A stretch of 8,866 nt of DNA, from contig CALGPD010000118.1 of the NCBI GenBank assembly GCA_937960625.1, forward strand, positions 1 to 8,866, given 5' to 3'. Of the stretch, positions 6,693 through 8,866 are shown piece after piece. The notes under the pieces were generated by a model. The model was not told the DNA's origin. It saw nothing but the letters and a program-made list of their open reading frames with translations, and made no database searches. Both the position numbers and the translations under genes were made by a program. Within the stretch, counting starts at the first letter, position 1. Each line of letters starts with the position of its first letter. This DNA comes from an uncultured Spirochaetia bacterium (GTDB taxonomy: Bacteria > Spirochaetota > CALGPD01).

Positions 6693-7652
6693 TTAAAAAT
6701 CATATTCTTCCGGCTTAATAGAATCTATATCACGGACAATTTCCCTTATTCTGTTTGAACGGTCTAAAAAAGCGCCTTCATCGGTTAAAGCCTTATATAT
6801 CTCGTTTAGAATTATAACTATGCGTAAAATAACTTTTTCATCAACTTCTTTAAGAAGATTTGATATTTTAAATTTCTCAATACCTAACTCATCAAAATCA
6901 AAAATATATTCACCGTCCTTAATTTTACGGTATAAGCTAAACTTTCTCATGTATTTTCCAACAGTAGTGAGATTGTTCAGCGCGGTTTTAATTTTTTTAC
7001 CCGACATAGAATCCCCGAATGTTAAAAACTCAGCATGCTGTAACATCGCGGTTACTGTTTCATCGCGAACATACAACAGTTTACGCCACCATTTTTTGCT
7101 AAGCGGGATGCGTATTTTATCAGAATAATCATACCAGTCTTTATCTTTACTTTTCAACCAGTAATAACTGAAACTAATTTCAATTCTCTGATGAATGATA
7201 TTGTCGTTTTTAACTCCCCTATTATAAATGAGTTCATTTTCTATACATTCGATTACAAAGTGTATAAACCGGTCGGCAAAGACATGGCCTACTATTCCGC
7301 ATAAAAGCGCGATGTGTTTTCTCGTATTTGAATTATTTTTTATTACCGTTTTCCTGTCAAAATAACGCAGTTCATCATCTACGCTTTTAAAAGCGTTTGT
7401 AATAAAATCACAGCCTTTGATATGAACGAGATTTGTGCGTTTGGTTGTCCTGCGGTAATCCTGATAACCGAACAAAATGTTTTTCACAACCATTAAAAAC
7501 ATTAATTTAACAATAGCGTATTCCAAATCAGGAACAAAGTTGCCTATATTAAAATACGGTTCATATTCAGCGAGTATCTCGCGCAGCTCAGGGTTGAGGT
7601 CATTTGATTTAAGTATTTCCTCTGCAACCTGTAAATGTCCGTATATTTCCAA
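6693..7652 (-). CDS. Zinc-dependent phospholipase C-like protein
   Basis: This 319-aa protein shows the spaced metal ligands of the zinc-dependent phospholipase C family (PF00882-like). They are an early GH (H6), NFVPDLEY (D42), H77, GHVFADRFIH (H123, D127, H131) and HQRIE (H154, E158). The H-x3-D and H-x3-E spacings match the His118/Asp122 and His142/Glu146 zinc ligands of Bacillus cereus phospholipase C. The true enzymes are secreted and start with a zinc-binding Trp after signal cleavage. This protein has no signal peptide and no such Trp, so it is cytoplasmic and may act on another phosphoester substrate or bind metal only. The C-terminal third (about 200-319) is helical and unrecognised. 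TTG at 7652 is the first available start, with an AGAGAGAAG purine tract just upstream. It is the first gene of the cluster with the coiled-coil and LUD genes. The family call is good; the activity is not proven. Confidence 0.78.
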   Translation of the reverse strand: MEIYGHLQVAEEILKSNDLNPELREILAEYEPYFNIGNFVPDLEYAIVKLMFLMVVKNILFGYQDYRRTTKRTNLVHIKGCDFITNAFKSVDDELRYFDRKTVIKNNSNTRKHIALLCGIVGHVFADRFIHFVIECIENELIYNRGVKNDNIIHQRIEISFSYYWLKSKDKDWYDYSDKIRIPLSKKWWRKLLYVRDETVTAMLQHAEFLTFGDSMSGKKIKTALNNLTTVGKYMRKFSLYRKIKDGEYIFDFDELGIEKFKISNLLKEVDEKVILRIVIILNEIYKALTDEGAFLDRSNRIREIVRDIDSIKPEEYDF

Positions 7653-7799
7653 TATTCTTCTCTCTTATATTAAAGTTTTCACGGTAAATATAGTATAACG
7701 CAGAGTAATAACAAACTAATATTCGTGCATATTTCCACTTTATAGGGTTAATATTTTATTGCCAAAAATAAACAAAAATATTACGGAAAAAACAGACTC

Positions 7800-7930
7800 T
7801 AGCCTTTAGTGAAGCAAACTCATGGATGGTTGTCATTGCGAGCGTCAGCGAAGCAATCCCATTTAGTTTATTTATAACGAGATTGCTTTGTCATAAATGC
7901 TCCTCGCAGATGACACCGGCTTTAGCCTTT
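7800..7930. repeat. 8-bp direct repeats TAGCCTTT bracketing the palindromic repeat
   Basis: TAGCCTTT occurs at 7800-7807 and again at 7923-7930, enclosing 115 nt that contain the palindrome. This could be a target-site duplication left by insertion of the repeat element. It could also be chance, since the copies are not immediately adjacent to the arms. Confidence 0.3.
7831..7915. repeat. Degenerate palindromic interspersed repeat
   Basis: The left arm TGTCATTGCGAG (7831-7842) plus AAGCAATC (7851-7858) is answered in inverted order by GATTGCTT (7881-7888) and CTCGCAGATGACA (7903-7915). These would form a long imperfect hairpin with an AT-rich loop. The strings TGTCATTGCGAG and GAAGCAATC are the hallmark of a palindromic intergenic repeat that I recall from many unrelated bacterial genomes. 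This copy has lost part of its right arm symmetry. It may act as a hairpin at transcript ends or be a non-autonomous mobile remnant. Confidence 0.75.
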
Positions 7931-7943
7931 TAAAGAAAAAAAC

Positions 7944-7972
7944 TAGACATCGATTTTAAGTGACAATATAAT
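7944..7972 (+). promoter_or_regulatory. Near-consensus sigma70 promoter for the small ORF / pentapeptide unit
   Basis: TAGACA (7944-7949, five of six consensus bases) and TATAAT (7967-7972, perfect) are separated by exactly 17 nt. Transcription would begin near 7979, giving a 43-nt leader before the ATG at 8022. This is the best promoter match in the window. Confidence 0.7.
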
Positions 7973-7986
7973 TTCATAAGATAATT

Positions 7987-8001
7987 AAGGTACAAAACCT
8001 T
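7987..8001 (+). promoter_or_regulatory. Small 5'-leader stem-loop
   Basis: AAGGT (7987-7991) and ACCTT (7997-8001) can pair around an ACAAA loop, close to the predicted transcript start. It shares bases 7999-8001 with the larger hairpin at 7999-8046, so the two cannot form fully together. Confidence 0.35.
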
Positions 8002-8046
8002 TAAATGCAGAGGAGCAGACCATGGCAAATAGCGATGCATTTAAAG
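7999..8046 (+). promoter_or_regulatory. 11-bp inverted repeat enclosing RBS and start codon of the small ORF
   Basis: CTTTAAATGCA (7999-8009) is the perfect reverse complement of TGCATTTAAAG (8036-8046). In RNA the 26-nt loop between them would present or hide the AGGAG Shine-Dalgarno site (8011-8015) and the ATG at 8022. The right arm lies within the first codons of the ORF. This could regulate translation or mRNA stability; no ligand-binding architecture is recognisable. Confidence 0.45.
8011..8015 (+). promoter_or_regulatory. Strong ribosome binding site of the 30-codon ORF
   Basis: AGGAG ends 6 nt before the ATG at 8022, ideal spacing. It is the main reason to believe that the short frame is translated. 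Confidence 0.75.
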
Positions 8047-8114
8047 CGTATACAAAAATGAAAAAAGAATTTATAAAAAAAATGAAAAGTAAAACTTATA
8101 ATTATATTAGATAG
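8022..8114 (+). CDS. Small basic protein of 30 aa, unknown
   Basis: ATG at 8022 to TAG at 8112-8114 encodes a 30-residue peptide beginning MANSDAFKAYTKMKKEF and ending YNYIR. It has eight lysines and one arginine against two acidic residues, so net charge is about +7. The middle could form an amphipathic basic helix. There is no signal peptide or transmembrane segment. It has a strong promoter (7944-7972) and an optimal AGGAG site, which is more than a random short frame would be expected to have. It ends 27 nt before the ATG of the pentapeptide-repeat protein, so it could be a leader peptide for that gene, an independent small protein (for example nucleic-acid or membrane binding), or the remnant of a longer gene. 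I cannot choose between these. Confidence 0.55.
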   Translation: MANSDAFKAYTKMKKEFIKKMKSKTYNYIR

Positions 8115-8141
8115 TATTAAAATTTAAGGGAGTTCTTACAA

Positions 8142-8866
8142 ATGAAAAAAATTATTATAATATTTCTATTAATTATAAATACTTTTCTTTTTAGTAGAAC
8201 AAACGAAGAAGAAGTAAAGCGGATATTCAGGAGAATAAGAAAACATTATATTAAAATATTAAGTTCCGGAGTTAATTATTGGAATAGTTACATAAGAAAA
8301 AGGCGTTCGCTGGTTTTGGATTTATCAGAAATTAATTTGGATATGCGTAATCTGGATGGTATTGATTTTATAAAAGTTACCTTTTATGGGTGCTCTTTTA
8401 AAAATACTAAAATGAGAAAAGCAATTCTGAAGAAAGCTTTTTTTTCTGATTGTTATTTTATAAATACGGATTTTAGTTATTCAAATATGTATAAAACTTC
8501 AATTGGAGGAAAAGATGTAAGTAAAAATTGTAAATTCTATAAAGTCAAATTTATCAATGGTTATTTAAGTCATAATAATATAAAAAATTCAGATTTTAGA
8601 CAATCCAATTTAACCAAATTACTGATAAGAAAATGTAGGATTTTTCAAAGCAATTTCTCCGATGCAATATTGAAAAATATTAAAATTGAAGTTAAATCAA
8701 AATTTTATAAGTGCAATTTTACAAATGCTAATTTACAAAAAGCAAATTTTTATTTGAGCGAAAATCAAAAAAAACTTAAATGGGATAAGACGCAGTTCTT
8801 CAACTGCAATTTCACCCGTGCTGATTTTCACGGTGCTTTAACAATGAACAATGCCACGTTCAAAAA
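8142..8866 (+). CDS. Exported pentapeptide-repeat protein, partial (3' end outside window)
   Basis: The frame is open from ATG at 8142 to the window edge (241 codons plus 2 nt). AAGGGAG at 8126-8132 with a 9-nt spacer supports this start. Residues 1-18 (MKKIIIIFLLIINTFLFS) form a signal peptide, then comes a charged helical region (EEEVKRIFRRIRKHYIKIL). From about residue 57 the sequence shows the A(D/N)Lxx-like five-residue periodicity of pentapeptide repeats: LDLSEINLDMRNLDGIDF, SFKNTKMRKAIL, INTDFSYSNM, KNSDFRQSNL, QSNFSDAIL, CNFTNANLQKANF and CNFTRADFHGAL. Such repeats build a right-handed quadrilateral beta-helix. Repeats near the N-terminal side are irregular, with cysteines at several CxF positions. 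The exported location differs from the well-known cytoplasmic gyrase-protecting members (Qnr, MfpA), so that role is unlikely. It is the second gene after the 30-codon ORF. The function is unknown. Confidence 0.82.
   Translation, partial: MKKIIIIFLLIINTFLFSRTNEEEVKRIFRRIRKHYIKILSSGVNYWNSYIRKRRSLVLDLSEINLDMRNLDGIDFIKVTFYGCSFKNTKMRKAILKKAFFSDCYFINTDFSYSNMYKTSIGGKDVSKNCKFYKVKFINGYLSHNNIKNSDFRQSNLTKLLIRKCRIFQSNFSDAILKNIKIEVKSKFYKCNFTNANLQKANFYLSENQKKLKWDKTQFFNCNFTRADFHGALTMNNATFK

Larger units (their letters stand above)
7653..7943. other. Non-coding region between the phospholipase C-like gene and the small-ORF promoter
   Basis: No supportable gene was found on either strand. The part next to 7652 should hold the promoter of the three-gene cluster: on the minus strand a TATACT (7697-7692) could be its -10, but no convincing -35 accompanies it. 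The right half holds the palindromic repeat at 7831-7915, flanked by two copies of TAGCCTTT. No tRNA, rRNA or riboswitch is recognisable. Confidence 0.6.

Noticed and set aside
6820..7128. Plus-strand frame of 102 codons
   Set aside because: It lies antisense to the phospholipase C-like gene, whose metal ligands are intact, and has no Shine-Dalgarno site.
7477..7698. Plus-strand frame of 73 codons overlapping the start of the phospholipase C-like gene
   Set aside because: It is antisense to the conserved N-terminal H6/D42 region and runs into the promoter area; no ribosome site.
7831..7915. CRISPR repeat or tRNA-like structure
   Set aside because: There is a single palindrome without repeat-spacer periodicity, and no cloverleaf or anticodon arm can be drawn.

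Overview
The window is clearly AT-rich, and its genes use ATG or TTG starts with GGAG/GAGG-type ribosome binding sites. It comes from a bacterium. Several proteins carry signal peptides or are membrane-bound. The gene mix (EIIA next to a CPA2 antiporter, a stand-alone LUD protein, a zinc-dependent phospholipase C-like protein, a secreted pentapeptide protein) suggests a spirochaete or a related anaerobic or candidate lineage. That placement is an inference; no rRNA or tRNA gene is present to settle it.

Layout, left to right. (1) Positions 1-1065, minus strand: a 3'-incomplete secreted or membrane-anchored von Willebrand factor A (vWA) protein with a MIDAS motif. (2) Positions 1066-1247: a divergent intergenic region with a promoter on each strand and operator-like repeats. 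(3) Positions 1248-3295, plus strand: a two-gene operon. It encodes a PTS EIIA (fructose/mannitol type) domain fused to a ferredoxin-like PII-type domain, followed 2 nt later by a CPA2 cation/proton antiporter with an Asp-Asp motif. (4) Positions 3309-5496, minus strand: a GT-C-like polytopic membrane protein and an upstream 115-aa protein of unknown function, convergent with the antiporter across a likely bidirectional terminator. (5) Positions 5616-7652, minus strand: a tight three-gene cluster in the order phospholipase C-like zinc protein, charged coiled-coil protein, LUD (LutC/YkgG-like) protein. (6) Positions 7653-8021: non-coding DNA with a degenerate palindromic interspersed repeat and a near-consensus promoter. 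(7) Positions 8022-8866, plus strand: a 30-codon ORF with a strong Shine-Dalgarno site inside the loop of a possible 11-bp hairpin, then a 5'-complete, 3'-truncated exported pentapeptide-repeat protein.

How the genes may work together: the EIIA-PII fusion probably senses phosphorylation and metabolite state to control ion exchange by the adjacent antiporter. The phospholipase C-like, coiled-coil and LUD genes are spaced like one transcript but have no obvious common pathway. The most unusual parts are the EIIA-PII/antiporter pair, the small ORF with its structured leader ahead of the pentapeptide protein, and the uncharacterised three-gene cluster. No CRISPR array, transposase, phage gene or defence system was seen.
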